64,000 bases of DNA from Porphyromonas macacae DSM 20710 = JCM 13914. Lineage in GTDB: Bacteria; Bacteroidota; Bacteroidia; Bacteroidales; Porphyromonadaceae. Location: NCBI RefSeq assembly GCF_000379945.1, contig NZ_KB904124.1:186001-250000 (forward strand), read 5' to 3'. Below the pieces are notes generated by a model. It was not told the origin of the DNA. It did no database searches and worked only from the letters and a program-made list of their open reading frames with translations. Below are positions 34,822 through 44,954 of the stretch, piece after piece. How positions within the stretch are numbered: position 1 is the stretch's first letter; each line of letters starts with the position of its first letter. The translations under genes were made by a program, and so were the position numbers.

Positions 34822-34934
34822 TTATTTGATTAGAAAGGGTGGTAACTCTCAATATGAAAGGGAACTTCTCCCAATTCCATGTTTTGACACCCCCCCCCTG
34901 TGCTATGGTTGGTCTCTGTTTGCAGCAGAGGTTT

Positions 34935-37061
34935 CTATTTAATGATACCGCGACCGCGCAACAGACTGTTTACATCGGGTTTATCCTTGCCGGTAAATTC
35001 CTTGAAGGCTTCGTTGAAGTCGCGGGTGTTACCGATAGAAAGCAGGTACTTGCGAAGTTTATCTCCGTTTTCACGGGTCAATGCACCATTTTCGGTAAAC
35101 CAGATATAAGTATCCTGATCCATCACTTCACTCCACAAATAAGCGTAGTATCCGGCAGAATATCCGTTGCTCCAGATGTGACGGAAATATGAACTGCGAT
35201 AGCGAGGTGGCACCTGACGGTTCAAAAGACCGGCTTTTTTCAGCGTTTCTTCTTCGAAGGCGGTTACGTCCTGCACTTTCTTATCCTCTGCTGTCAGTTT
35301 ATGCCAACCCATATCTAAAGTAACGGCGGCCATATTCTCACCCAACGAATATGAGGAAAGGAATGTCAGAGACTCCATAAATTTGGTTTTCAGCTCGGCA
35401 GGCATTGGCTCTCCGGTGCTGTAATGTTTTGCATAGTTGTCGAAAATTTCGGGATAAGAAGCCCAGTGTTCATGGAATTGCGAAGGCATTTCAACAAAGT
35501 CGCGCGCAACATTGGTACCTGAGAGCATCGGATACTTTTGATTGGCAAAAAGTCCATGCAACGCGTGTCCGAACTCATGGAATATAGTCGTTACATGATC
35601 CCATGAAACCAGTGCAGGTTGCCCTTCTGTAGGTTTTTCTATGTTCATGACGTTATAGATAACGGGACGGGTGTTAAGCAGATGGCTTTGCTCGACCCAG
35701 TTACCCATCCAGGCACCGCCGCTTTTGGTGTCGCGACGATAGTAGTCGGTATAGAAGATCGCCATTTTGGAACCATCGGCATCAAACACGTCATAAACAT
35801 GAATATCGGTCTGATAACCGGGCAGATCGGTACGCTCCTTAAAGGTCAATCCGTACAGCTTGTTGGCCATGTAGAAGATGCCGTTCTTGACTACGCTGTC
35901 GAGTACGAAGTATTCGCTGATGGTTTTTTCGTCGATACCGAATTTCTCAGCACGCAATTTCTCTGCATAATAATCCCAGTCCCAGGCTTCCAGTTGGAAA
36001 TCGGCACCGGCAGTCTTGCGGGCGTAGGCTTCGAGCATGGCGGCGTCTTCGGCTATACGGGGTGTATAGTTTTTCACCAAGCCGCTGATAAACTCATCTA
36101 CACGTTCAGGAGTTTTAGCTACCTGATCCTGCAGTTTCCACTCGGCAAAGTTCTTGAAGCCCAGCAGTTTTGCTTTTTGCACTCTGAGTTCGGCCATGCG
36201 GGTAATCAGATTGCCTGTATCGTATTGTCCGTGGTCTGTACGATGCAGGGAGGCTTCGAGCACTTCCTTGCGCAATTCCCGATCATCCAGTTTTGTCAGG
36301 ATGGGTTGCTGTGTCGTATTGGTAATACCCAGTTTGTACATACCGCTTTTGCCATCGGCTTCTGCAGCCTTTCCGGCCGAAACGATTTCTTCTTCGGTCA
36401 TCCCTTTCAGGCGATCTTTATTATCGACATAGATAGAAGCCGCCTTGGTTGCATCGGTCAGCATGTTGCCGAATTTTGTGCTCAGTTCGGCCAGTTCGGT
36501 GTTGATGCCCTTTAGCGTTTCTTTGTCCTGTTCATTCAGCAAAGCACCGCTTTGCACGAATTTATCGTAGTAAACCTGCAGTAGCTTGGCTTCTTCTCCG
36601 CTCAAATTCTTATACTCGTTATCATAAACGGTCTTAACACGCTGGAAGAGCTTGTCGTTCATGAAGATACCATCGCTGTGAGCCGAAAGTTTGGCTGAGA
36701 TTTTCTCTTCTACTTCTCTTCTCTCATCTGTGCCATCGGCACCGGTGAGACCGAAGAATACAGCCGAGGTGCGGGTCAGCAACTGGCCGGTTTTCTCCAT
36801 AGCCTCGATGGTATTCGCAAAGGAGGGGGCTTCGGAGTTTTTGATAATGGCCTCGATCTCCTCATTTTGCTGCTTCATGCCCTCTTCGAAAGCAGGCATA
36901 AAATGTTCGATCTTAATCTTGGAAAAATCAGGAGCCTGAAACTCCAGAGTGCTGGCCGTCATCAACGGATTGTCGGTCTGGTCGGCAGCCTTTTTCTTCT
37001 GACCGCCGTTGCAAGCAGTAAGCATAATTAAAGCACTTAAAGAAAGCAATACTTTTTTCAT
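34935..37061 (-). CDS. dcp: M3-family peptidyl-dipeptidase (Dcp-like) lipoprotein
   Basis: 708-residue zinc peptidase. The signal peptide ends in LTAC with Cys17 as lipid anchor, so the enzyme is in the periplasm or outer membrane. The HEFGH zinc motif is at 495-499 inside FHEFGHALHGLF. The mostly helical N-terminal part and the C-terminal RYRSSYFRHIW...GYSAGYYAYLWSEV region match the Dcp branch of family M3, which removes C-terminal dipeptides. This suits an asaccharolytic or peptide-using lifestyle (inference). A -7 box TATCTTTG lies 68 bp upstream. Confidence 0.94.
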   Translation of the reverse strand: MKKVLLSLSALIMLTACNGGQKKKAADQTDNPLMTASTLEFQAPDFSKIKIEHFMPAFEEGMKQQNEEIEAIIKNSEAPSFANTIEAMEKTGQLLTRTSAVFFGLTGADGTDERREVEEKISAKLSAHSDGIFMNDKLFQRVKTVYDNEYKNLSGEEAKLLQVYYDKFVQSGALLNEQDKETLKGINTELAELSTKFGNMLTDATKAASIYVDNKDRLKGMTEEEIVSAGKAAEADGKSGMYKLGITNTTQQPILTKLDDRELRKEVLEASLHRTDHGQYDTGNLITRMAELRVQKAKLLGFKNFAEWKLQDQVAKTPERVDEFISGLVKNYTPRIAEDAAMLEAYARKTAGADFQLEAWDWDYYAEKLRAEKFGIDEKTISEYFVLDSVVKNGIFYMANKLYGLTFKERTDLPGYQTDIHVYDVFDADGSKMAIFYTDYYRRDTKSGGAWMGNWVEQSHLLNTRPVIYNVMNIEKPTEGQPALVSWDHVTTIFHEFGHALHGLFANQKYPMLSGTNVARDFVEMPSQFHEHWASYPEIFDNYAKHYSTGEPMPAELKTKFMESLTFLSSYSLGENMAAVTLDMGWHKLTAEDKKVQDVTAFEEETLKKAGLLNRQVPPRYRSSYFRHIWSNGYSAGYYAYLWSEVMDQDTYIWFTENGALTRENGDKLRKYLLSIGNTRDFNEAFKEFTGKDKPDVNSLLRGRGIIK

Positions 37062-37128
37062 GAGACTCTTATGTTTGATTGGTAATTAAATTTTCGGGAT
37101 AATGTAAAACAAATTGAACGCATAAGAA

Positions 37129-37136
37129 CAAAGATA
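37129..37136 (-). promoter_or_regulatory. -7 box of dcp
   Basis: TATCTTTG on the minus strand, 68 bp before the dcp start. -33 not clear. Confidence 0.5.
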
Positions 37137-37316
37137 ATAATTTTCCGACCTTTCCTTAGAGATGAAAACACTTTTTCCCGGTAAAACATTCGGAATGGCC
37201 ATTTTGCAGATCTTATTTCTCGTGTTTCGTATGTCAAATAACTTCATACGCTGTTTTGAAAGAAACCAGTCATTCCTCTGTATATAGTATATAAAGGAAC
37301 ATAGAATGGAATTCAT

Positions 37317-37324
37317 TACCTTTG
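37317..37324 (+). promoter_or_regulatory. -7 box of the Oar-like receptor gene
   Basis: TACCTTTG, 142 bp before the start codon. A long leader would result. -33 TTTG is not seen. Confidence 0.5.
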
Positions 37325-37466
37325 TGATTAGTGAAAATAAATCTCTTACAAGAACTTTAGTCCATTCGGTAACAAAAACGAAACAAATAGACATTACTTT
37401 TACCTTCATTTATTGAACAGTATAATTTAATTCCAACTAATATAAACAGACAAAAATTCAACATTT

Positions 37467-40400
37467 ATGAAAAAAAATCTACTTTATTTTTTCATGATGC
37501 TTGTGATGTTGTGCGGGTTTAACGGGCATCTTTCTGCTCAGGTAACCACCTCAGCTATGAGCGGACGTATTACAGACAACAATCATGAAGCCCTTATCGG
37601 CGCCTCTGTAAAGGCGAAACATATGCCTTCGGGCACGGTGTACGGTGCTATTACGAATGTCAACGGTAATTACAGTTTGCTGGGTATGCGCCCCGGAGGT
37701 CCTTATGAGTTGACGATCTCTTACATCGGCTATGAAACCAAAGAACTGAAAAATATTATGCTGAACTTAGGTGAAACCTCGGAGTTTGACTTTGTATTGG
37801 GCGAAAGTTCCACGATGCTTGAAGCCGTAGTGGTTACTGCTCAGCAAGGCTCTCGCTTCAATGCCCAGAAAACGGGGGCGGCAAGCAACTTCAATGCCAA
37901 GGTTATCCAAAGCACACCATCTATCAGCCGCAGTATCTTCGATGTAGCGCGCCTGACTCCTCAGGCCGTTTCAGCCGGCAGCGGTACCAGCTTTGCCGGT
38001 TCTAACAACCGTTACAACAGCTTCCAGATCGATGGTACGGTAAACAATGACGTGTTCGGTTTGTCCGGTAGCGGTACGAACGGAGGACAGACAGGTGCCA
38101 ACCCCATCTCTCTGGATGCTATTCAGGAAGTACAGGTTGTTATCGCTCCGTTCGATGTTCGTCAGAGCGGTTTTACCGGCGGTGGTGTGAATGCCATCAC
38201 CAAATCCGGTACAAACAAGTTCAGCGGTTCTGTTTACGGCTATTATAACGACGAGAATTTTGCCGGTACCACGCCTGGTAAGGATATCGAAAACCGCAAA
38301 AAACTCTCCGACCAATACAGCAAGACCTACGGTGTTACATTCGGTGGTCCTATCGTTAAAAACAAACTTTTCTTCTTCGGAAACTTCGAGTCGGTAAAAG
38401 AGTCTTACCCCACCTCTTTCAACGTGGGCGAAGGCTCTCTGATAACGAAAGAAGAGGCAGATGCTGTCGAGGCGAAAATCAAATCGCTTTTCAATGGCTA
38501 CAATGGCGGCGGCTATGGTATGATTAACATCCCCACCGAATCCAAGAAAGTTTTGGCACGTATCGACTGGAATGTCAGCGATGCACACAACATGACCCTG
38601 CGTTACAGCTATTTGGATGCAAACAAACTGAATTTCGGAAAATACCGTAATGCTCTCCGTTTTAATGATAACGGTTATACCATGGTAAATAAAACTCACT
38701 CGATTGTTGGCGAATTGAACTCTCGTTTTTCCGACAAAGTTCAGAACGAACTGCGTTTGAGTTATACCCGTGTACGCGATCACCGCGATTTCAGCGGCCC
38801 GCGTGTGCCTTATACCAAAATCGAGCTGACCAAAACAGGAGACGATACCCGCAGCATAGAGTTCGGTACGGAGCGTTATTCTACGGCCAATGCTTTGGAT
38901 CAGGATATCTATTCTTTGACGGATAACCTCACTTTTATTGCCGGTAATCATACGATCGTGTTGGGAACGCATAATGAGTTCTTCCACATGAAAAATCTTT
39001 TCATTCGCGAAAACTTCGGTTCGTATGTTTATAGGAGTCTGGATGATTTCCTCTCTATCGGTACTCAGGATGAAGCCATGCCTAAAGATTACAACTATTC
39101 TTTCTCTCGTGAGGATGTAACAGGTAGCAAAAGATGGGCTCCGGCTTTCAGTGCGGCACAGTTTGGTTTGTATCTGCAGGACGAATGGCGTGCAAATGAT
39201 TTGCTTCGTTTGACATACGGTTTACGTGTGGATATGCCGGTATTCTTTGACAAACCTACTGCAAATCCGGACTTTAATAAATCTGCTATTGCTAAAGAAT
39301 ACGATGTAGCCACGGATGTATTGCCTAAGAGCAAACCGCTGTTTTCTCCGCGTATCGGCTTCCGCTACAAATTAGATGAAGACAGCAAGAGCCTCCTGCG
39401 CGGCGGTCTGGGTATTTTCACCGGACGCATTCCTTTTGTTTGGATATCGAACAGTTTCTCTAACTCCGGTGTGGAATACAGTCGTACCCGGATTAACAGA
39501 AACTTCCCGAATGATTTCCGTTACAGCCCGGATCCGGACAAACAGTATGTGCCGAAAGGTGTGATACCGACAGAGATCGATGTCGTGGATAAAAATTTCA
39601 AATATCCTCAGGTATTACGTGGCAATTTGGCTTTCGATGCTGTTCTGCCCGGTGGTATTAAAGCTACGATTGAAAGCCTTTATTCCAAGACGATGAATAA
39701 TGTCGCCTACAAAGATCTGGCACGTAGGGCAACCGGTCAATATTTGGATATCCCGGGTATTGCAGATCATCGCCCTCTCTATGACCTTCGCCCTGATGCC
39801 AAGCAGTATAATGCCGGTCTTATCTATCTCACCAACACCAGCAAAGGATACACTTTCAACTTTACATCCAAACTGGAAAAAGATTTCGATTTCGGATTGA
39901 ATGCCATGGTTGCCTATACTTACGGGCAATCCAAAGGAATCAACGACGGAACAAGCAGTCAGGCAAGTTCTAACTGGAAATACAACGAGGTATATGGCGG
40001 AGACATCAGCCCCGAGCTTTCGTTCTCCGACTTCGATATCACACACCGTATCGTAGCATCTCTGACCTATCGCGTAGAGTATCTGAAGCACTTTGCTACA
40101 ACCATCAGTCTGCTTTACAACGGACAGAGCGGAGACCGGTACAGCCTCGTTTATAACGGCGATATCAACGGCGACGGGCAGTATGGCAATGACCTTATCT
40201 GGATACCGACAAAAGCCGAATTGGCCAAGATGCAGTTCAATAAATTCTTTGATAAACGTAAAGGCAAAGAAGTGACAGCTGAAGAGCAGCGCCGTAATTT
40301 GGAGAACTTTATCGAAGGGGATAAATACCTCTCCAAGAATCGTGGCAGTTTTGCAGAGCGTAATGCACTGCAGGCAAAATTCCACCATCACTTCGACCTG

Positions 40401-40655
40401 CACATTGCACAGGATTTCTTTATCAACGTAGGCGGTCAGCGTCATACCTTCCAGATCAATGCCGATATCCTGAACATCGGCAATCTCTTCAACCGTGGAT
40501 GGGGGCTGTACGATGCCACCTCTTATAATTATAACAATTTGGCCTATAAGGGTAAGGGCAAATTCGAGTTTGCCAACCCCGACAACGGCTTGTACGGCAT
40601 TGCTGACTACTCTTCTCGCTGGAGAGCTCAAATCGGCTTGAAGTATATGTTCTAA
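37467..40655 (+). CDS. Oar-like TonB-dependent outer-membrane receptor
   Basis: 1062-residue outer-membrane protein. The signal peptide (1-24, ending LSAQ) is followed by a carboxypeptidase-regulatory-like beta-sandwich (about 30-115: GRITDNNHEALIGASVKAK). A plug domain (about 120-245: PQAVSAGSGTSFAGSNNRYNSF, in part) and a large 22-strand-type barrel ending in an aromatic residue (LKYMF) complete the protein. It matches the Oar-like group of TonB receptors; no SusD partner gene follows, so it is not a classical SusCD pair. Oar proteins are implicated in protease or signal export in Myxococcus; the substrate here is unknown. Copy B of the dispersed repeat follows 21 bp after its stop. Confidence 0.92.
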   Translation: MKKNLLYFFMMLVMLCGFNGHLSAQVTTSAMSGRITDNNHEALIGASVKAKHMPSGTVYGAITNVNGNYSLLGMRPGGPYELTISYIGYETKELKNIMLNLGETSEFDFVLGESSTMLEAVVVTAQQGSRFNAQKTGAASNFNAKVIQSTPSISRSIFDVARLTPQAVSAGSGTSFAGSNNRYNSFQIDGTVNNDVFGLSGSGTNGGQTGANPISLDAIQEVQVVIAPFDVRQSGFTGGGVNAITKSGTNKFSGSVYGYYNDENFAGTTPGKDIENRKKLSDQYSKTYGVTFGGPIVKNKLFFFGNFESVKESYPTSFNVGEGSLITKEEADAVEAKIKSLFNGYNGGGYGMINIPTESKKVLARIDWNVSDAHNMTLRYSYLDANKLNFGKYRNALRFNDNGYTMVNKTHSIVGELNSRFSDKVQNELRLSYTRVRDHRDFSGPRVPYTKIELTKTGDDTRSIEFGTERYSTANALDQDIYSLTDNLTFIAGNHTIVLGTHNEFFHMKNLFIRENFGSYVYRSLDDFLSIGTQDEAMPKDYNYSFSREDVTGSKRWAPAFSAAQFGLYLQDEWRANDLLRLTYGLRVDMPVFFDKPTANPDFNKSAIAKEYDVATDVLPKSKPLFSPRIGFRYKLDEDSKSLLRGGLGIFTGRIPFVWISNSFSNSGVEYSRTRINRNFPNDFRYSPDPDKQYVPKGVIPTEIDVVDKNFKYPQVLRGNLAFDAVLPGGIKATIESLYSKTMNNVAYKDLARRATGQYLDIPGIADHRPLYDLRPDAKQYNAGLIYLTNTSKGYTFNFTSKLEKDFDFGLNAMVAYTYGQSKGINDGTSSQASSNWKYNEVYGGDISPELSFSDFDITHRIVASLTYRVEYLKHFATTISLLYNGQSGDRYSLVYNGDINGDGQYGNDLIWIPTKAELAKMQFNKFFDKRKGKEVTAEEQRRNLENFIEGDKYLSKNRGSFAERNALQAKFHHHFDLHIAQDFFINVGGQRHTFQINADILNIGNLFNRGWGLYDATSYNYNNLAYKGKGKFEFANPDNGLYGIADYSSRWRAQIGLKYMF

Positions 40656-40676
40656 GAGTAATTCTTCTCAACGATA

Positions 40677-40846
40677 AGGGGCTGTGTCAAAATTCATTTT
40701 TGGCGCAGCCCCTTTTACAATGCGTCAGAATGCTTAAAGTACAAGACTCTAAGACTGAGACTCAAAGGAGTATACTGAAATGTGACCGAAAACGAATGTC
40801 GCAAGCAACGCGGTCATTTCCGCATGGTGACACACCCTCTTTTTAT
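40677..40846 (+). repeat. Dispersed 165-bp repeat, copy B, with terminator hairpin
   Basis: Begins with a near-perfect hairpin (40677-40717): GGGGCTGTGTCAAAA pairs with TTTTGGCGCAGCCCC through two G-T pairs, and CTTTT follows. The conserved core continues with AAAGTACAAG, GAATGTCGCAAGCAACGC and GGTGACACACC, ending CTTTTTAT. It lies 21 bp after the Oar-like stop in the same orientation and probably serves as that gene's terminator. Confidence 0.88.
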
Positions 40847-40860
40847 GTATTCAGAAAAAA

Positions 40861-40893
40861 TCCCCTAAGCCGATTGAAAATCGTTTTAGGGGA
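40861..40893. terminator. Second hairpin after the Oar-like gene
   Basis: Stem TCCCCTAA/TTAGGGGA (40861-40868 and 40886-40893) enclosing an inner CGAT/ATCG stem. A-rich on its left side, so it could terminate transcription coming from the right on the minus strand. Confidence 0.45.
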
Positions 40894-41407
40894 CATCCTT
40901 ACTATTGATAAATAAGAAGCCGCGAAGTGGATTGCGTAAACTCCGAAAGACAGGATTTGAGGGTTTCCACATCTCTGTAATCCGCCCGAACCCCGAAGGG
41001 CGACGGCCCGCCATTAATGTGTAAACTTTAAGCCTCGGAATTATTATAGTGCTGAGTTTCCCAAATCAACAACGCGGCTATTAAAGTTTGCTATCTGCTT
41101 TTACAAATATAACAAAACCAAAAGAAACGGCAAAAACAGGATCCGGAGAGCATAAAATAACGTGAGTTTGATATAAGCTCTACTTATATTCTCCTGATCA
41201 TTGTTTATTCTCCGATTGCCGGTGCAGCATGGACAATTGTTAAATCGGTATTTGAGAGGGAATAAAGAGCATATTTCGTTTATATCGAACCCATATTATC
41301 CCGATGTTTTACGAAACAGAGAAGGGTTCGTTTCTTTGTCCTTCAAAATAGATACGCATGCAATAGCTGTTGGGATACAGTCGTTTAATAATAAGATGGA
41401 GAATAAC

Positions 41408-41415
41408 TATCTTTG
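41408..41415 (+). promoter_or_regulatory. -7 box of porX
   Basis: TATCTTTG, 21 bp before the ATG at 41437. It overlaps the alternative ATG at 41413, which therefore cannot be the start if this box is used. Confidence 0.55.
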
Positions 41416-41436
41416 AGCTTATCAAACGACAGCAAA

Positions 41437-42981
41437 ATGAAAATTTATCACATACTTTGGGCAGACGACGAGATAGACTTGCTCAAACCGCATATCTTTT
41501 TTTTGGAGCAGAAAGGGTACAGCGTAACTCCCGTACTAAGCGGTGCGGATGCCATTGAAGCCGTTAAAGAAAACAATTTCGATCTGATCTTTTTGGATGA
41601 AAATATGCCCGGACTTACCGGTCTCGAGGCACTTCAGCAAATTAAGGAAATCAAACCTTACGTTCCCATCGTCATGGTTACAAAGAGCGAGGAGGAGCAG
41701 CTGATGAACGAGGCTATCGGGCGGAAAATTGCAGACTACCTGATCAAACCGGTGAATCCGCATCAATTGCTGCTTTCTGTGAAGAAGAACCTTCACCAAA
41801 GCAGCATCATCACCGAAACCACCACCATATCGTATCAACAGGCATTCAGAGAGTTGGGCGAACAGATCGGCGTGGATATGAATCTGGACCAGTGGAAAGA
41901 GCTGTACCGTCGGCTCGTTTTCTGGGAGTTGGAGCTGGAGGAAGGCAATAACCCCATGAGCGAAATGCTGGAAATGCAGAAGGCCGAGGCCGGTCGGATG
42001 TTCAGCCGCTTTATTGCACGCAACTATGAAAACTGGATCAACACTCCCGATAAGAGGCCGCTTATGAGCCCCTCTCTCTTTAAGGACAAGGTTTTCCCTC
42101 TTCTGGATGCCGGGGAAAAAGTTTTTTTCGTGCTGATCGATAACTTCCGTTTAGACCAGTGGGAGTCGGTTAAAAAGATGCTCAACGAGTTTTTTACTTT
42201 CGACGAAGATCTTTATTTGAGTATTCTGCCCACAGCCACGCAGTATGCGCGCAATGCCATTTTTTCGGGACTGATGCCTTTGGACATAGCGAAACTCTTT
42301 CCCGATTTATGGGTGGACGAAGAAAGCGAGGAGGGTAAAAACCTCAATGAAGCACCGATGATTGAAAAGCAGCTGGAACGTTTCAGAAAGAAATACCGTT
42401 TTTCATACAATAAAATCTACGAAACGCGTTTCGGAGAAAAGCTGCTGACCAACTTTAAGCAGTTTGCCGAATATCCTCTTAATGTTATGGTGCTCAATTT
42501 TGTGGATATGCTCTCGCATGCCCGTACCGAAAGCAAGATGATTCGCGAGCTTGCGAGCACCGAGGCGGCCTATCGCTCTCTGACGCAAAGCTGGTTTAAG
42601 CATTCTACAACGTATAACCTCTTCCGCCGGATGGCCGAGTTGGGCTATCGCGTTATTCTGACTACGGACCATGGAACCATACGGGTAAAGAATCCGGTAA
42701 AAATTATCGGAGATCGCAATACGAACACCAACCTCAGATATAAAATCGGCAAGACATTGAACTACAATCCCAGGGAACTCTATGAAATCAAGGAGCCCGA
42801 AAAAATAGGGTTGCCCAAAACGCATATTTCGGATCGTTTCGTGTTCTGCCAGAATGACGACTTTTTTGCCTATCCCAATAATTATAATTACTACGTACAG
42901 TATTACCGCGATACTTTCCAGCATGGCGGTATCTCCATGGAGGAGATGCTGGTGCCTGTCGTTACGATGACACCGCGATAG
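41437..42981 (+). CDS. porX: PorX response regulator with PglZ domain (T9SS regulator)
   Basis: 514-residue two-domain protein. The receiver domain (1-120) has ADDE near the N-terminus, phosphoacceptor Asp54 in [11 protein letters not shown], and Lys in [10 protein letters not shown] helical linker leads to a PglZ/alkaline-phosphatase-like domain (about 200-510) with [31 protein letters not shown] and LTTDHGTI, all metal-site regions. In Porphyromonas PorX works with the PorY kinase and an ECF factor to control T9SS genes. PorY is not encoded nearby. The start at 41437 is supported by the -7 box. tsaE follows after 34 bp. Confidence 0.95.
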   Translation: MKIYHILWADDEIDLLKPHIFFLEQKGYSVTPVLSGADAIEAVKENNFDLIFLDENMPGLTGLEALQQIKEIKPYVPIVMVTKSEEEQLMNEAIGRKIADYLIKPVNPHQLLLSVKKNLHQSSIITETTTISYQQAFRELGEQIGVDMNLDQWKELYRRLVFWELELEEGNNPMSEMLEMQKAEAGRMFSRFIARNYENWINTPDKRPLMSPSLFKDKVFPLLDAGEKVFFVLIDNFRLDQWESVKKMLNEFFTFDEDLYLSILPTATQYARNAIFSGLMPLDIAKLFPDLWVDEESEEGKNLNEAPMIEKQLERFRKKYRFSYNKIYETRFGEKLLTNFKQFAEYPLNVMVLNFVDMLSHARTESKMIRELASTEAAYRSLTQSWFKHSTTYNLFRRMAELGYRVILTTDHGTIRVKNPVKIIGDRNTNTNLRYKIGKTLNYNPRELYEIKEPEKIGLPKTHISDRFVFCQNDDFFAYPNNYNYYVQYYRDTFQHGGISMEEMLVPVVTMTPR

Positions 42982-43015
42982 TCCGGAATATCAAACTCAA
43001 CGTCAATACTTATCA

Positions 43016-43450
43016 ATGGCACAATATCATATCCCCAATACCGGCTGTCTGCAAGAGGTTGCGGCAGCTTTTGCCCGTCATGAGCTTCCGGAGCATAAAA
43101 TATTTGCTTTCTATGCCCCTATGGGTACGGGCAAAACCACTTTTATCAAAGCCCTGTGCGAACATTTGGGCGTTACGGATGTCATCAACAGTCCCACCTT
43201 CTCCATCATCAATGAGTATCAGGCCGAACCCTCGGGCGAATTGCTTTATCATTTCGACTGTTATCGGCTCGAAAAGGTAGAAGATGCACTTAATCTGGGA
43301 GCAGAGGATTATTTTGAGAGCGGATGTCGTTGCTTTATCGAATGGCCGGAAGTGCTGGAAGATCTTTTGCCCGCAGATACCGTGGCTGTGAAGATGGAAG
43401 AGCAGCCGGACGGCAGCCGGATTATTACCACAATGCCTCTCTTTGAATAA
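43016..43450 (+). CDS. tsaE: tRNA threonylcarbamoyladenosine biosynthesis ATPase TsaE
   Basis: 144-residue P-loop ATPase. The Walker A motif [10 protein letters not shown] lies at residues 34-43. The conserved [10 protein letters not shown] and the YHFDCYRL and ...FIEWPE segments identify TsaE, which helps TsaD/TsaB recycle during t6A modification of tRNA. Together with the YrdC-family enzyme at 14193-14786 it supplies two steps of one pathway. It lies 34 bp downstream of porX and 10 bp before tdk. Confidence 0.95.
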   Translation: MAQYHIPNTGCLQEVAAAFARHELPEHKIFAFYAPMGTGKTTFIKALCEHLGVTDVINSPTFSIINEYQAEPSGELLYHFDCYRLEKVEDALNLGAEDYFESGCRCFIEWPEVLEDLLPADTVAVKMEEQPDGSRIITTMPLFE

Positions 43451-43460
43451 ATACAAATCT

Positions 43461-44102
43461 ATGGAACATTACGAAATAGAAGACAATCTGCCTGTCACCC
43501 GGAGGAAGAGGGGCAGCATCGAAGTGATTTGCGGCTCTATGTTCAGTGGAAAAACAGAAGAGCTCATACGCAGGCTCAGGCGTGCCAGCATAGCCAAAAT
43601 GAATGTGGAAATATTTAAGCCTGCCATAGATGTTCGCTATGACGAAGAACAGGTGGTAAGCCATGACCGCAACGTTATAGAGTCTACTCCGGTAAATCAC
43701 TCCGGCAATATTCTGCTAATGAGTTCGGAGGTCGATGTCGTTGGCATAGATGAGGCACAGTTTTTCGACGACGGGTTGGTAGACGTGGTGCAGAAGCTGG
43801 CAGATCAGGGCATGCGAGTGGTTATTGCCGGGTTGGATATGGACTTTAGGCGAAGGCCCTTCGGTCCCATGCCCACACTTTGTGCCATTGCCGATTCGGT
43901 GAGTAAAGTGCACGCCATCTGTGTGGAGTGCGGACGGCTGGCAAACTACAGTTACCGCTTAAGTGATGCCGAGCAGCAGGTTATGCTGGGCGAACTGGAC
44001 GAATATAAACCTCTCTGCCGTTCGTGCTACATGAAACATACTCACCGGCATGGCATGGAAGAAGAAAAAGAGCAGAACGATAGCCTCTTTTCCAATGACT
44101 AA
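43461..44102 (+). CDS. tdk: Thymidine kinase
   Basis: 213-residue type II thymidine kinase of the salvage pathway. P-loop [10 protein letters not shown] at 25-34. The Mg-binding DEAQFF follows, then the lasso/zinc region with CVECGR and CRSCYMKH (two CxxC pairs). An ATG at 43443 overlaps the tsaE stop by 8 bp and would add six residues; translation by coupling from there is possible. Full length and intact. Confidence 0.95.
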   Translation: MEHYEIEDNLPVTRRKRGSIEVICGSMFSGKTEELIRRLRRASIAKMNVEIFKPAIDVRYDEEQVVSHDRNVIESTPVNHSGNILLMSSEVDVVGIDEAQFFDDGLVDVVQKLADQGMRVVIAGLDMDFRRRPFGPMPTLCAIADSVSKVHAICVECGRLANYSYRLSDAEQQVMLGELDEYKPLCRSCYMKHTHRHGMEEEKEQNDSLFSND

Positions 44103-44120
44103 AATCAATTGCTAAATACT

Positions 44121-44954
44121 ATGATAAAGAAATTCAGGACAGCAACCTTTTTCTCCGTTGCCGTCGTTTTGCTGTTAGCCGCCTGCACGGTAAATAAACC
44201 GGATTTACGAATGCCATCTGCCCCTTTAAGCCATCACACCATCGGAGGAAAGCTCTTTACCTCTGCCTGGATGCAGAGGTCGGCAGAGTATCAGGCCTTG
44301 TGTCTTCAGGCTTACAACATTGCTACCGAAAGATTGGATCGGGCAGTAGATTTGAACAGCCGGTCGGAAGCTCCTAAGAAGTTGGCCGTGATTACGGACA
44401 TTGACGAAACATTTCTCGACAACTCTCCCAACTCCGTTCACCAGGCCCTTTCCGGCAAAGATTATGAAGAGGTATCATGGAATGCGTGGTGTGAGTTGGC
44501 CGATGCCGATACGGTGGGCGGAGCAGTCGATTTCTTTCGTCATGCAGCAGACCGGGGAGTGGAGGTTTTCTATATCTCGAACCGTAATGAAGCAAATCGC
44601 TCAGGAACACTCAAAAATCTCCGACGCTATGGCTTGCCATACGCAGATAATGACCATTTGCTACTCAGAACGAACACATCGAATAAAGATGAACGCCGGG
44701 CTGCCGTACTTAAGGACTATGAAGTGATTATTTACCTGGGAGACAATCTGGGAGATTTCAGCCATCTTTTCGATTCGAACAGTGAAGCCGAACGCAAGCA
44801 TGCTCTCTGGAAATTCAAACGCGAGATCGGCAGCCGCTTTATCGTATTGCCCAACCCGAATTATGGCAACTGGGAAAAAGCCATGAACGGAGGCTATCCT
44901 CCGTTATCCGTTCGAGACAGTATCCTCAAGCACACATTACGGAGCCATAAATAA
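44121..44954 (+). CDS. Lipoprotein e(P4)-type acid phosphatase / 5'-nucleotidase
   Basis: 277-residue outer-membrane-type lipoprotein, lipidated at Cys22 (VLLLAAC). It is a class C HAD phosphatase with the catalytic DIDETFLDNS (first Asp nucleophile), SNRNEANRSGTL and the metal-binding LGDNLGDFSH. Such enzymes dephosphorylate nucleotides or NMN outside the inner membrane, which would feed the adjacent thymidine kinase with nucleosides; the functional link is inference. Repeat copy C starts about 20 bp after its stop. Confidence 0.93.
   Translation: MIKKFRTATFFSVAVVLLLAACTVNKPDLRMPSAPLSHHTIGGKLFTSAWMQRSAEYQALCLQAYNIATERLDRAVDLNSRSEAPKKLAVITDIDETFLDNSPNSVHQALSGKDYEEVSWNAWCELADADTVGGAVDFFRHAADRGVEVFYISNRNEANRSGTLKNLRRYGLPYADNDHLLLRTNTSNKDERRAAVLKDYEVIIYLGDNLGDFSHLFDSNSEAERKHALWKFKREIGSRFIVLPNPNYGNWEKAMNGGYPPLSVRDSILKHTLRSHK

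Larger units (their letters stand above)
34271..34934. other. 664-bp intergenic region between dcp and sdhC
   Basis: No gene. It holds the sdhC leader with an imperfect CCGG-flanked inverted repeat (34359-34382), the sdhC promoter, copy A of the dispersed repeat (34591-34753) and the dcp terminator (34777-34821). Confidence 0.8.
37062..37466. other. 405-bp divergent intergenic region (dcp / Oar-like)
   Basis: No gene. It separates the minus-strand block from the plus-strand block and contains -7 boxes for both directions. No DnaA boxes or other origin features were seen. Confidence 0.75.
40656..41436. other. 781-bp intergenic region between the Oar-like gene and porX
   Basis: Contains repeat copy B, a hairpin at 40861-40893 and the porX -7 box. 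A GC-rich patch (about 40910-41040) followed by AT-rich sequence is unassigned. Short frames here have no support as genes. Confidence 0.75.

Noticed and set aside
37062-37466. Replication origin
   Set aside because: Strand divergence only; no DnaA boxes, no dnaA/dnaN, no AT-rich unwinding repeats.
37971-40631. Two 338-codon frames antisense to the Oar-like gene
   Set aside because: Shadows of the receptor gene; composition is that of reverse-read beta-barrel codons.
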